A stretch of DNA of 61,101 nucleotides from Streptococcus constellatus (GTDB lineage: Bacteria; Bacillota; Bacilli; Lactobacillales; Streptococcaceae): contig NZ_CABHMZ010000006.1 of NCBI RefSeq assembly GCF_902167705.1, positions 1-61,101 on the forward strand, read 5' to 3'. Within the stretch, counting starts at the first letter, position 1, and the number at the start of each line of letters is the position of its first letter. This document shows, piece after piece, positions 18,188-26,905 of this stretch. A program made the position numbers and the translations under genes. The notes beneath the pieces were generated by a model, which saw only the letters and a list, made by a program, of their open reading frames with translations, ran no database searches and had not been told where the DNA came from.

Positions 18188-19453
18188 TTATTTCTTGTCA
18201 CGATTTAAAATAAGGTTCAATACAATCGCAATGACACTCGCCATAACAATCCCGTTTGAGAAAAACATTTGCAAGCCAGTTGGCAAACTGTTAAAAAGAT
18301 TGCTTCCATTTAAACCGACTCCTGCAGAAATAGACACAGCGGCAATCAAGAAATGATGTTCATTGTGTTCAAAATCAACTCGTGCTAGCATTTGCATTCC
18401 TTGGACAGAAACAAAACCAAACATGACAAGCATGGCACCACCGAGTACAGGACTTGGAATAATTTGTGCCAAAGCTCCGAATTTCGGTACCAATCCTAAC
18501 AAGACTAAGAATCCTGCTGCATAATAAATTGGGAGACGTGTTTTAATTCCAGAAAGTTTGACTAAACCAACATTTTGCGAAAATCCTGTATAAGGGAAAG
18601 TGTTAAAAATACCGCCAAGAAGCACTGCAAGTCCTTCTGCACGATACCCATTTCGCAGACGAATGCTGTCTAACTTTTCATTCGTAATATCTGAAAGCGC
18701 AAAATAAACACCTGTTGATTCTACCAAAGAAACCGTTGCGATGATACACATCATGACGATAGACGAAAATTCAAACTTAGGAATTCCAAAATAAAACGGT
18801 GTTGGAACATGTACAAGAGGGGCTTGAGCTACTGGCGCAAAATCCACCAAGCCCATAAAGCTAGCAATAATCGTTCCAATAATTAAGCCAATCAGAATGG
18901 AAATGGATTTAAGAAAGCCTTTCGCAAAGATATTTACTAACAGTATAATTAGAATCGTAACAGCAGCCAACAGCAAACTTTGTGCAGTTGGTTTTTCACT
19001 ATTATTTCCCATATTTCCAATCGCAACAGGAATAAGTGTCAAACCAATAGTTGTAATCACCGATCCTGTCACTATCGCTGGGAAGAAATTAGCAATTTTA
19101 GAAAAAATTCCTGCAATCAAAAGAACGTAGACACCAGAAATGATGAGTGCTCCAAACATGGCTCCACTTCCGTGTTTTTGACCAATCATAATCAAAGGCG
19201 CAACCGATTGGAAAGCAACGCCAAGTACGACTGGTAAGCCAATGCCAAAATATTTATTGAGCTGCAATTGCAAAAACGTTGCCACACCACACATAAAAAT
19301 ATCTGTGGAGATGAGATAGGTCAGCTGTTTGCTCGAATAACCTAGCGCACCAGCAATCATAATGGGTACAAGGATTGATCCTGAGTACATTGCCAATAAG
19401 TGCTGCAAACCTAAGACAGCTGCCTGTGAGTGTTTTTCTTCTTTCAGTTCCAT
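18188..19453 (-). CDS. pbuX: Xanthine permease (NCS2 family)
   Basis: A 421-residue membrane protein of the nucleobase-cation symporter 2 family, with 12-14 helices. The NCS2 signature region is visible as QNVGLVKLSGIKTR and SPVLGGAMLVMFG. It is the partner of xpt, importing the xanthine that Xpt converts to XMP. The ATG overlaps the xpt stop by one base (TAATG), so both are controlled by the purine riboswitch upstream of xpt. Confidence 0.93.
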   Translation of the reverse strand: MELKEEKHSQAAVLGLQHLLAMYSGSILVPIMIAGALGYSSKQLTYLISTDIFMCGVATFLQLQLNKYFGIGLPVVLGVAFQSVAPLIMIGQKHGSGAMFGALIISGVYVLLIAGIFSKIANFFPAIVTGSVITTIGLTLIPVAIGNMGNNSEKPTAQSLLLAAVTILIILLVNIFAKGFLKSISILIGLIIGTIIASFMGLVDFAPVAQAPLVHVPTPFYFGIPKFEFSSIVMMCIIATVSLVESTGVYFALSDITNEKLDSIRLRNGYRAEGLAVLLGGIFNTFPYTGFSQNVGLVKLSGIKTRLPIYYAAGFLVLLGLVPKFGALAQIIPSPVLGGAMLVMFGFVSVQGMQMLARVDFEHNEHHFLIAAVSISAGVGLNGSNLFNSLPTGLQMFFSNGIVMASVIAIVLNLILNRDKK

Positions 19454-20034
19454 TATGCATCAGCCTCCATAAATACAACTTTTCCATTTTCAAATTTTTG
19501 AATACGAGCCAACGAAACGACTTTTCGCTTATCTTCTTCTAGCAACTTTCTTCCCTCTTGGAATGATTTTTCAATCACAATGCCAATCGCTTCCACATGG
19601 GCACCTGATTGTTCAATGATATCAACCAGCCCTTTAGCTGCTTGCCCATTTGCTAGAAAATCATCGACAATAAGCACTTTATCATGGCAATTTAAAAATT
19701 TCCCTGCAATTGAGACCGTACTTGTCACTTGCTTGGTAAAAGAATAGACCTCGGTCGTCAAAATACCTTCCGTCATGGTGATGTTTTTTGATTTTTTCGC
19801 AAAAATCATCGGAACGCCCAATGCTTCTGCTGTATAAATAGCAGGTGCGATGCCAGATGCTTCAATTGTCACAACTTTTGTAATACCGGCCGCTCGAAAA
19901 TAGGTTGCAAACACTTTCCCAATTTCTTTCATCAAGTTGAAATCGACTTGGTGAGTTAGAAATGAATCCACTTTTAAAATATTTTCTCCTAAAACATTTC
20001 CGTCTTTTAGGATGCGTTCTTCTAATAATTTCAT
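19453..20034 (-). CDS. xpt: Xanthine phosphoribosyltransferase
   Basis: A 193-residue enzyme that makes XMP from xanthine and PRPP in purine salvage. The PRPP-binding loop is [16 protein letters not shown], and IEASGIAPA is the conserved N-terminal motif. The start [12 protein letters not shown] (20034) has AAAAGGAG 5 bases upstream; the open frame upstream runs through the terminator and is not coding. It is the first gene of the xpt-pbuX operon. Confidence 0.96.
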   Translation of the reverse strand: MKLLEERILKDGNVLGENILKVDSFLTHQVDFNLMKEIGKVFATYFRAAGITKVVTIEASGIAPAIYTAEALGVPMIFAKKSKNITMTEGILTTEVYSFTKQVTSTVSIAGKFLNCHDKVLIVDDFLANGQAAKGLVDIIEQSGAHVEAIGIVIEKSFQEGRKLLEEDKRKVVSLARIQKFENGKVVFMEADA

Positions 20035-20050
20035 AAAATCTCCTTTTAGA

Positions 20051-20080
20051 AAAAACAAAAGGCTTGCCAAAAGCAAGCCT
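20051..20080 (-). terminator. Riboswitch-controlled terminator before xpt
   Basis: On the minus strand GGCTTGC (20079-20073) pairs with GCAAGCC (20067-20061), followed by a T-rich run (20060-20047). Between aptamer and terminator there is a TTGGTTAACCAA palindrome (about 20089-20100) that may take part in the alternative fold. Confidence 0.85.
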
Positions 20081-20149
20081 AAAACAATTGGTTAACCAAC
20101 TGAATACAAAATTCCTTACTAAAAAACATAGCAGGAAAGCTGAAGACTT

Positions 20150-20212
20150 ACTTATTGTTAGACATTAGGTGTCTTGTAGAAACATTACGCCAAATTCGTA
20201 ATATAAATAAGT
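20150..20212 (-). promoter_or_regulatory. Purine riboswitch aptamer, guanine/xanthine class
   Basis: Minus-strand P1 is ACTTATT (20212-20206) with AATAAGT (20156-20150). P2 is TACG/CGTA, the J2/3 strand carries the invariant TTTCTAC, and P3 is AGACA/TGTCT. In J3/1 the base at the ligand-discriminating position (74 in B. subtilis xpt numbering) is C, the guanine-class residue. The downstream terminator and xpt-pbuX genes fit guanine-repressed salvage. It is an OFF switch by analogy. Confidence 0.93.
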
Positions 20213-20225
20213 AATTATTTTATTG

Positions 20226-21209
20226 TTAATGCGCATCACCGTTCCAAATGGAATTTTTCACAATGACGTAATCTACGTGCTTAAGGCCAGCTAAGTCTCT
20301 TCCGCCAGCATAGGAAATAGCACTTTGTAAGTCCTGCTCCATTTCAACCAAAGTGTCAGCTAAATGTCCTTTAACTGGTAAAAGAATTTTCTTTCCTTCC
20401 ACATTCTTATAAGCTCCCTTTTGGTACTCTGAAGCTGAACCATAATACTCTTTGAATTGTTCGCCATCTACTTCAACCGTTTGACCTGGGCTTTCGATAT
20501 GACCTGCAAATAGAGAACCAATCATTACCATAGTAGCACCAAAGCGAATGGATTTGGCAATATCGCCGTGCGTACGAATACCACCGTCCGCAATAATCGG
20601 TTTGCGAGCAGCTTTTGCACACCAACGAAGAGCAGCTAATTGCCAACCTCCTGTACCAAAGCCTGTTTTCACTTTTGTGATGCAAACTTTCCCTGGTCCA
20701 ATGCCAACTTTGGTCGCATCAGCTCCTGCATTTTCCAGCTCACGTACCGCCTCTGGCGTTCCAACATTTCCTGCAATTACAAAAGTCGTTGGTAATTCCT
20801 TTTTGATATGTTGAATCATTTCAATCACACTTTCTGAGTGACCGTGAGCGATATCAATCGTGATGTATTCTGGAGCGTCTGCTTTCAACTGACTGACAAA
20901 GTCGTATTCAGAGTCTTTCACGCCAACTGAAATGGAAGCAATCAGCCCCTGCTTGTGCATGCGTTTAATGAAAGGAATGCGACCAGCTTCATCAAAACGG
21001 TGCATGATATAAAAATAGCCACTTTTAGCCAATCTCTCTGCCACGTCTTCATCAAGAATGGTCTGCATATTGGCTGGAACAACAGGAAGTTTAAAAGTAT
21101 GATTTCCAAAAGTAACGGTCGTATTTGCTTCTGAGCGGCTTTTGATGATACATTTATTCGGAATCAATTGGATATCTTCATAGTCAAAAATAGGAAATTC
21201 GTTCAGCAT
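20226..21209 (-). CDS. guaC: GMP reductase
   Basis: A 327-residue TIM-barrel enzyme that reduces GMP to IMP and ammonia with NADPH, returning guanine nucleotides to the adenine branch. The catalytic Cys loop is [15 protein letters not shown], with NAD/nucleotide motifs [19 protein letters not shown] nearby. It resembles IMP dehydrogenase but lacks CBS domains and has the bacterial GuaC2-type length. AAAGGAG precedes the ATG. It is followed after only 13 bases by the xpt riboswitch. Confidence 0.95.
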   Translation of the reverse strand: MLNEFPIFDYEDIQLIPNKCIIKSRSEANTTVTFGNHTFKLPVVPANMQTILDEDVAERLAKSGYFYIMHRFDEAGRIPFIKRMHKQGLIASISVGVKDSEYDFVSQLKADAPEYITIDIAHGHSESVIEMIQHIKKELPTTFVIAGNVGTPEAVRELENAGADATKVGIGPGKVCITKVKTGFGTGGWQLAALRWCAKAARKPIIADGGIRTHGDIAKSIRFGATMVMIGSLFAGHIESPGQTVEVDGEQFKEYYGSASEYQKGAYKNVEGKKILLPVKGHLADTLVEMEQDLQSAISYAGGRDLAGLKHVDYVIVKNSIWNGDAH

Positions 21210-21248
21210 GTCATTCTCCTTTAATCTTATGCTAAAAATGACCTACCT

Positions 21249-21280
21249 ATGCTTTTGCATCGCTACGTCTTTCCTGACGT
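21249..21280 (-). promoter_or_regulatory. Structured 5' leader of guaC (two small hairpins)
   Basis: Minus-strand RNA would hold ACGTC/GACGT (21280-21276 with 21269-21265, loop AGGAAA) and ATGC/GCAT (21260-21257 with 21252-21249, loop AAAA), then GGTAGGTCA. The leader is about 75 nt from the predicted start site to ATG. I do not recognise a known riboswitch class, and the stems are short. Confidence 0.35.
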
Positions 21281-21290
21281 TTCCTTTAGT

Positions 21291-21318
21291 ATTATAACAC
21301 AAGGTACAGAAATTACAA
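21291..21318 (-). promoter_or_regulatory. Predicted promoter of guaC
   Basis: On the minus strand TTGTAA (21318-21313) and TATAAT (21296-21291) are 16 bases apart, about 75 nt upstream of the guaC start. Confidence 0.65.
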
Positions 21319-21381
21319 TATATTGATACCAATAGATGTATTTTGTTCGGAAATTATCTAAAAATTCTCTCTTTGCAAACA

Positions 21382-21403
21382 AAAAAAGAGGTCCCCCTCT
21401 TCT
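21382..21403 (-). terminator. Terminator of the ClC gene
   Basis: On the minus strand AAGAGG and CCTCTT form a short GC-containing stem, with a T-run after it, just after the stop at 21404. Confidence 0.6.
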
Positions 21404-22960
21404 TTATAAGAGCAAATCTTTAATGCGCCCAATATCCGATTTTTTCAAGACTACATAAATCATATCTCCCAGATAAAGACGCGTGCTGCCATTCACTGTT
21501 TGATTTTTCCCATTGTGATGTTGCATGGTAATCAGAATATCTATTGGCAGCTCCAGCTCATGAACTTGCTTGCCGGCTATTTTTTCAGAGACAGGAATTT
21601 CGATAAGCGTCGTCTCTCCGTCATCTGCTACACTATCTGGAAGCATTCGCTCTAGCATAGCTTCATACACAGGTGCTCCACCCAATAAATCCATTACAAC
21701 GTATGCCACTAAAGTCACTAAACCAAGAGGCATGAGGTTTCGTATATCACCAACCATCTCAGTCACCAAGATGATTGCTGTCAACGGAGCTTTAGAAATT
21801 GCACCAAAATAGCCGCTCATACCTAAAATAATAAAAATAGGAAATTGCTCTTGTGTTGCAAAACCCAATTGCACACAAACGACACCAGCAATTGCTCCCA
21901 AAAGAGATCCGAGAGCCAGAATTGGTAGAAAAATACCGCCAGGAAGCCCGCTGCCATAGCTGATCATACTCCAGATAAAGCGAATGATGAGAAACATCAC
22001 CAATGTCAGCAACAAATAATGCTGACTGGTCAAAGAAAGGATCAGCTGATTGCCACCACCTAAAAGTTGTGGAAGAAAATACCCTATTGGAAAAATGAAA
22101 GAGAAAGCTATAATAGGATAATATTGCGAAGAAAGGTGCAAAACTTCTCCAATCATATCGTAAATACGAGGCATAGCTAGAACAACTTTTTCATATAAAA
22201 ATCCGGAAAAACCAAGAAATATTCCCAACAACAGATAAAGCCAATATTGCCCCAGTCCCATCAGAGGAATATTATCAGGCATATTTAATACAGGCGTCAG
22301 CCCAAACATCATGAGCGAAACAAAATTCGCCGTCAAACTTGCCGCCAAAGACGAGACCCAAAAGAAACGAGAAAAATGATGATAGACTTCCTCAATAACA
22401 AATAATAAACCTGCAATTGGAGCATTAAAAGCCGCTGCCAGCCCTGCTGCCGCTCCGCTCGCAATCAGAGAACGCTCTTCCACAGGACTTAAATGAAGAT
22501 GTTTGGCAATTCCTTTTCCGCCCATTGCTCCAAGCTGAATACTTGGACCTTCACGCCCTAACATTAAGCCACTTGCAATGGCTAAAACACCCAGAATATA
22601 CTTTTTCCAGAGAACACTCCTCCATGACAAGCTCATCAGCCCTTTCAGCTCCGCTTCTACTTGCGGAATTCCAGAACCTTTAATATCCTTTTCTGAAAGC
22701 GTTAATTTTGCACTTATCCAAATCACGCAAGCATAAAATAACAGAATAGAAGCAAACCCAATGATACTATCATGCCCTTGCTGATAGAAATGTTGAACAA
22801 TATGAAATCCCTTTTCAATCAAAAAACGAAAAGAACCGACAATTGCACCCACGATAATCCCGACTAAAATTCCTCTTGAAACTTGCAGAATGATCGAACT
22901 AGAAGTAAACGCAAATTCTTTCTTGGTATTTGATATTCCTTTTTCTGTCTGAACAGACAT
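21404..22960 (-). CDS. ClC-family chloride/fluoride-type transporter with TrkA-C domain
   Basis: A 518-residue protein with the ClC membrane domain followed by a cytoplasmic RCK_C/TrkA-C domain (about 430-518). Selectivity motifs GSGIP (about 95-99) and GREGP (about 135-139) are intact, and the Glu in GREGP is the external gate of Cl-/H+ antiporters; the IEEVYHH segment provides the inner glutamate region. This points to a proton-coupled chloride antiporter rather than the fluoride subtype. ATG 22960 is preferred over 22963 because GGGAGG is closer to optimal spacing. It is monocistronic. Confidence 0.9.
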   Translation of the reverse strand: MSVQTEKGISNTKKEFAFTSSSIILQVSRGILVGIIVGAIVGSFRFLIEKGFHIVQHFYQQGHDSIIGFASILLFYACVIWISAKLTLSEKDIKGSGIPQVEAELKGLMSLSWRSVLWKKYILGVLAIASGLMLGREGPSIQLGAMGGKGIAKHLHLSPVEERSLIASGAAAGLAAAFNAPIAGLLFVIEEVYHHFSRFFWVSSLAASLTANFVSLMMFGLTPVLNMPDNIPLMGLGQYWLYLLLGIFLGFSGFLYEKVVLAMPRIYDMIGEVLHLSSQYYPIIAFSFIFPIGYFLPQLLGGGNQLILSLTSQHYLLLTLVMFLIIRFIWSMISYGSGLPGGIFLPILALGSLLGAIAGVVCVQLGFATQEQFPIFIILGMSGYFGAISKAPLTAIILVTEMVGDIRNLMPLGLVTLVAYVVMDLLGGAPVYEAMLERMLPDSVADDGETTLIEIPVSEKIAGKQVHELELPIDILITMQHHNGKNQTVNGSTRLYLGDMIYVVLKKSDIGRIKDLLL

Positions 22961-23045
22961 CATTTCCTCCCCAATATGTTCTCTTTCTATTTTAGCATAA
23001 TTTTTTATTGCTTGTGGAAATTGTTTTAGAGAATGAAATCCAGAT

Positions 23046-23080
23046 AAAAAAGCAAACCAGTCTCATACGAAACTGGTTTG
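23046..23080 (-). terminator. Terminator of nox
   Basis: CAAACCAGT (23053-23061) pairs with ACTGGTTTG (23072-23080). On the minus strand it is followed by CTTTTTT. Confidence 0.85.
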
Positions 23081-23099
23081 TAAACTCAATATCTTATCT

Positions 23100-24473
23100 T
23101 TATTTTTCAGCTGTCAATGCTGCCATTGTGATGTAGTTATAAGGTTTATTAAAGTGTGGCAGGAAGAAAATATCTGTCAACGCTAATTTATCAATAGTCA
23201 CTTTTTCTTGGATTGCAAGTGAGAAGAGATGAATTCCCATTGAAATATCTTCGTGCGAAGCCATTTGTGCTCCAAGGATGACGCGTGTATCTTTATCGAA
23301 TACGATGCGAATAGCTACTTCATGGTTATCGTGTTTGATAAATTCTGGCTTTTGAAGGTCGTTAAAGCCAGTTTCAACTGCATTGTAGCCAGCAGCTTTT
23401 GCCTTGTCCAATGTCAAACCAGTTGAAACCATTTTAAGGTCGTAAATGTTGATACCGTTTGAACCTTGTACACCAATGCCTTCTAATTCATGACCAGTTG
23501 CGTTGTAAGCTCCGACAATACCTGAGCGAACAGCATTTGAAGCAAGTGCGATATAACTCATTTCATCAAGAGCATTGTCATAAATCGTTGCACAATCACC
23601 AACTGCATAAACACCTGGAATACTTGTTTCTTGTTTTTTATCAACAAGGAATGCGCCATTACGGAAAAGTTCAATCTTGCCAGCGCCGAGAGCTGTGTTT
23701 GGTCGGAAACCAACAGCCATAATAACCATGTCTACGTCAAATGTTTCTTTATCCGTTACAATGCGTTCAACTTTGCCTTCACCTTCAACCGCTTGCACAG
23801 TTTGACCATAAGCGAGTTTAATGCCATGATCTGCCAAGTTTTTACTCATCAAGTCAGACAATTCACGATCGTAGTAACCAGCAAGGCAAGTATCTGCCAC
23901 ATCAATCAGGATTACTTCTTTTCCAAGACGCTCAAAAGCTTCTGCGAGTTCAACACCAATGTAGCCGGCTCCAACAACAGCAACGCGATTGATACCTTCG
24001 TTGTTTTTCAGCTTTTCGATTACTTCAGCAGAGTTTTGATACAATTTTACAAATTGAACGTTTTCCAAAGTCGCTTTAAATTCGCGATTCCCTTCTACAA
24101 TTTCAACACCTTTGATTGGCGGGATAATTGGTTGTGAACCAGTCGCAAAAATCAATTTGTCATAAGATTCAAGATGTTCTTGACCATTTACAAGTGCGGT
24201 CACTTCTTTTTTGTCATAATCAACCGACAAAACAGGGCTTTCCATGTAAACTTTAGCACCTTTTGCTTCAAGCTTTTCCTTATCTGAATAGAACAGACCT
24301 TCTGGACCGTCAATTTGTTTTCCAATCCAGAGTGCCATTCCGCATCCTAAGAAGGAAATGTTTGAATTTTGATCAAAAACTACAACTTCATTTTCATTTC
24401 CGAAGTTGTCTAACATCGTATTGATACAAGCTGTACCAGCGTGGTTGGCACCAATAACAACAATTTTACTCAT
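23100..24473 (-). CDS. nox: NADH oxidase, water-forming
   Basis: A 457-residue FAD enzyme that reduces O2 to water with NADH, regenerating NAD+ and removing oxygen during fermentation. The FAD motif [11 protein letters not shown] is at the N-terminus. The redox-active Cys44 in FLGCGMALW, which cycles through a sulfenic acid, distinguishes this Nox-2/peroxide-reductase family. A second Rossmann motif ([17 protein letters not shown]) binds NADH. Start MSKIVVIG is clear. A CcpA-type cre site overlaps its promoter. Confidence 0.95.
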   Translation of the reverse strand: MSKIVVIGANHAGTACINTMLDNFGNENEVVVFDQNSNISFLGCGMALWIGKQIDGPEGLFYSDKEKLEAKGAKVYMESPVLSVDYDKKEVTALVNGQEHLESYDKLIFATGSQPIIPPIKGVEIVEGNREFKATLENVQFVKLYQNSAEVIEKLKNNEGINRVAVVGAGYIGVELAEAFERLGKEVILIDVADTCLAGYYDRELSDLMSKNLADHGIKLAYGQTVQAVEGEGKVERIVTDKETFDVDMVIMAVGFRPNTALGAGKIELFRNGAFLVDKKQETSIPGVYAVGDCATIYDNALDEMSYIALASNAVRSGIVGAYNATGHELEGIGVQGSNGINIYDLKMVSTGLTLDKAKAAGYNAVETGFNDLQKPEFIKHDNHEVAIRIVFDKDTRVILGAQMASHEDISMGIHLFSLAIQEKVTIDKLALTDIFFLPHFNKPYNYITMAALTAEK

Positions 24474-24509
24474 AGAGCAATTCCTACCTTAATTTTAATT
24501 TACTAAAAC

Positions 24510-24538
24510 ATTATAACATTAGGTGTTAGCGTTTACAA
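24510..24538 (-). promoter_or_regulatory. nox promoter overlapped by a cre site
   Basis: On the minus strand TTGTAA (24538-24533) and TATAAT (24515-24510) are 17 bases apart. The 14-mer TGTAAACGCTAACA (24537-24524) covers the -35 and part of the spacer and matches the CcpA consensus TGnAAnCGnTnnCA. CcpA binding here would be expected to repress nox. Confidence 0.8.
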
Positions 24539-24703
24539 TATATTTGCTCATAAAACTGAAAAATATTACATTTTGTATCAATTTAATAGAACTTTTCATG
24601 AATGATTTCATTTCTACTCTCAATGTATTCAAATTCAAGTTCTCATCTTTTCTTACGGGCAGACAACTCTGTTGAAGTTGTCATAAAATTCTTAGGAATA
24701 AGT

Positions 24704-24732
24704 TTGTGAAAATGTTATCTATCTGTTATAAT
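24704..24732 (+). promoter_or_regulatory. Predicted promoter of apbE
   Basis: TTGTGA (24704-24709) and TATAAT (24727-24732) have a 17-base spacer. Transcription would begin about 30 nt before the GTG start. Apart from this, the nox promoter and the cre site, the 296-bp nox-apbE gap (24474-24769) shows nothing I can name. Confidence 0.7.
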
Positions 24733-24769
24733 AGACATATATTTTTATTGATAGAAGGGATGTGATACG

Positions 24770-25699
24770 GTGGATTTCAGTTCTCGTTCCATTTATTTAA
24801 TGGGCACGACGATTACGATTTCAATCCTTCACCCTCAAGCCGACTCATTGCTTGATGAGGTTGTACATCTCCTTTTTCTGTATGAGAAACGCTTTAGTGC
24901 AAACGATGATACTTCTGAGTTGATGCAAATCAATCATCAAGCTGGACGGCAATGGGTTCAGGTGCATTCTGATTTGTTTGAGTTGATTGAGTTAGGAAAA
25001 CAGCATAGTTTAGCTCAAAATAGTCATTTAAACATTACTATCGGCCCGCTTGTTCAAACATGGCGAATTGGTTTTCCAGATGCAAAAATTCCTCATCCAG
25101 AAGAAATAAAACATTGTCTTTCTTTAATAGATCCCGCTTCTATTAAACTAGATTCTGCTTCTTCTAGTGTTTTTTTAGCAAATAAAGGAATGAAAATTGA
25201 CCTCGGAGCACTTGCAAAAGGCTATATTGCCGATAAAGTGATGGGATTCTTAAAAAATGAAGGAGTGACTTCTGCTCTCATCAACCTAGGTGGAAATGTA
25301 TTGACCTTAGGAATCAACCAAGTTTCTAAGCGTCCTTGGCGGATTGGAATTCAGCACCCAAAATTAACACGCGGAAATAATCTGGCTATTCTTCCTATCA
25401 TAAATCAATCCGTTGTAACTTCTGGGATTTATGAGCGAACTCTGGAAAAACAAGGGCAATCCTATCATCATATTCTTGACAGCAAAACTGGTTATCCCGT
25501 TGAGACAGATGTCGCTAGTTTAACGATTGTGTCTAATCGCTCTGTAGATGGCGAAATTTGGACAACACGATTATTTGGCGAAAGTCCAGCTTCTATTTTA
25601 GGACAAGTCGAAAAAGAAGAACAGATTGAAGCGCTAGGGATTACAAAAGATAATCAATTATTTTACACTTCTGGCTTAAAGCCAGAATTCCTATTTTAA
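24770..25699 (+). CDS. apbE: FAD:protein FMN transferase ApbE
   Basis: A 309-residue flavin transferase that links FMN to a Thr/Ser of target flavoproteins. The opening YLMGTTITISI corresponds to the family's MGT motif. KIDLGALAKGYIADKV is the usual flavin-binding signature and HHILDSKTGYPV is the HIIDPxTG motif. The C-terminal SVDGEIWTTRLFG replaces the usual DALST-type sequence but keeps a metal-binding Asp and the TT pair. There is no signal peptide or lipobox, so it should act in the cytosol. The start is GTG 24770, with AGAAGGGA upstream. A flavin-reductase remnant follows. Confidence 0.9.
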   Translation: MDFSSRSIYLMGTTITISILHPQADSLLDEVVHLLFLYEKRFSANDDTSELMQINHQAGRQWVQVHSDLFELIELGKQHSLAQNSHLNITIGPLVQTWRIGFPDAKIPHPEEIKHCLSLIDPASIKLDSASSSVFLANKGMKIDLGALAKGYIADKVMGFLKNEGVTSALINLGGNVLTLGINQVSKRPWRIGIQHPKLTRGNNLAILPIINQSVVTSGIYERTLEKQGQSYHHILDSKTGYPVETDVASLTIVSNRSVDGEIWTTRLFGESPASILGQVEKEEQIEALGITKDNQLFYTSGLKPEFLF

Positions 25700-25715
25700 T
25701 ATTGGAAAGGAAGCG

Positions 25716-25829
25716 ATGATTGTAAAACTCATCGGTTTAGTTGGCTCAAATTTAAACGTTCCACCAATCACCAGCTATTACAATGAAAGAAAGATTGAGA
25801 GTCGATATCTCAGTCTTTTTTGTATGTAA
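25716..25829 (+). pseudogene. Remnant of an NADPH-dependent FMN reductase gene (5' end only)
   Basis: A 37-codon frame with a good ribosome binding site (GGAAAGGAAGCG before ATG) begins MIVKLIGLVGSNL. This is like the start of NADPH-dependent FMN reductases of the flavodoxin-fold family (KLIGxVGTN...). After about residue 13 the similarity stops and the frame runs through a terminator hairpin to a stop. Flavin reductases are plausible partners of apbE. I read this as a deletion relic; a genuine small peptide is less likely. Confidence 0.5.
25791..25822 (+). terminator. Terminator of the apbE transcript
   Basis: AAAGATTGAGA pairs with TCTCAGTCTTT (one G-T pair) around GTCGATA, and is followed by T residues. 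It lies inside the remnant frame. Confidence 0.75.
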
Positions 25830-25851
25830 AAAGCATTTTCATAAAATCCTC

Positions 25852-25904
25852 TTGCATAGAAACCATGAACTTGCTATAATAATTACTGTCTGCAAACGTT
25901 TTCT
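25852..25904 (+). promoter_or_regulatory. Promoter and cre-like site of the ABC-2 exporter operon
   Basis: TTGCAT (25852-25857) and TATAAT (25875-25880) are 17 bases apart. TGCAAACGTTTTCT (25891-25904) lies just after the expected transcription start and fits the CcpA consensus TGnAAnCGnTnnCW, placing it in a roadblock position for carbon catabolite repression. Confidence 0.6.
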
Positions 25905-25921
25905 ATCACAAGGAGATGATA

Positions 25922-26905
25922 ATGATTGAAGCCAATCAATTATATAAAACATATAGTATCGTTGAGAAAGAATTAGGTTTAAAAGGTTCTATTAAAGCCT
26001 TTTTTCGCCCTGCTAAAAAACAAATTCATGCCGTACGCAATATTTCATTAACCGTCCAAAAGGGTGAAATTATCGGTTATATTGGCTCAAATGGAAGTGG
26101 AAAATCTACGACCATTAAAATGCTAACAGGTGTTCTTTATCCAGACCAAGGAAGTGTTGAAATCAATGGGCTTAATCCACAGAAACATCGCGTAGCGGTC
26201 AACAAACAAATCGGGGTTCTTTTTGGGCAGAAATCACATTTGCGTTGGGATATTCCTGTGCTGGAATCTTTTATCTTACATGCTAAAATTTATGACATTC
26301 CTGATAAACTTTTTGAGGAACGCTTGGAGCAATTGATTGACCTGTTGCAACTTGGAGATTTTATTCACCAACCTGTTCGCAATCTTTCACTCGGTCAGAG
26401 AGTTCGCTGTGAATTTGCTGCTATTTTCATTCATCAGCCTGCCATTGTTTTCTTGGATGAACCGACAATTGGTCTTGATGCCAGCGTAAAGGAAACAATC
26501 CGCTCCTTTATTCGCTTTATGAATAAAGAACATCAGACAACTTTCCTCATTACGTCTCATGATATGCAGGATATTGAATCGCTCTGTGAACGAATTTTTA
26601 TTATTGATAAGGGCAGAAAGATTTATGACGGAACTCTAGCAGAATTAAGAGAAAAGTTTTCGACAATCAAAACAATTTCCTTTAAAACGCAAATGCCTAT
26701 AGAAAAAACTTTCCAAATCAACGGTCTTCACTTTGAGAAAATTGACTCCTACCACTTCAATATCCATTATCAGACAGATATTCATACCAGCGCCCAAGTT
26801 ATCAATCAGATTTTTGAACATTATGCAATCGAAGACGTTGCCATTAAGGAACTGACAATTGAAAATATTGTCAAACAGATCTACGAGGAGGGGCTTGATG
26901 CGTAA
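25922..26905 (+). CDS. ABC transporter ATP-binding protein (ABC-2 exporter)
   Basis: A 327-residue ATPase. Walker A GSNGSGKST is at 55-63, the signature is NLSLGQRVRCE, Walker B is IVFLDEPTIGLD and the switch His is in ITSHDM. The first 40 residues carry an insertion typical of the large-ATPase ABC-2 group (also seen in viologen and antibiotic exporters). ATG 25922 was chosen because AGGAG is 6 bases away; it abuts ATG 25916. It is the first of three cotranscribed genes with two different permeases, so a heterodimeric exporter is expected. Substrate unknown. Confidence 0.9.
   Translation: MIEANQLYKTYSIVEKELGLKGSIKAFFRPAKKQIHAVRNISLTVQKGEIIGYIGSNGSGKSTTIKMLTGVLYPDQGSVEINGLNPQKHRVAVNKQIGVLFGQKSHLRWDIPVLESFILHAKIYDIPDKLFEERLEQLIDLLQLGDFIHQPVRNLSLGQRVRCEFAAIFIHQPAIVFLDEPTIGLDASVKETIRSFIRFMNKEHQTTFLITSHDMQDIESLCERIFIIDKGRKIYDGTLAELREKFSTIKTISFKTQMPIEKTFQINGLHFEKIDSYHFNIHYQTDIHTSAQVINQIFEHYAIEDVAIKELTIENIVKQIYEEGLDA

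Noticed and set aside
23631..24137. A 168-codon open frame antisense to nox
   Set aside because: It lies wholly within the well-supported nox gene, has no ribosome binding site, and its residues do not look like a real protein family.
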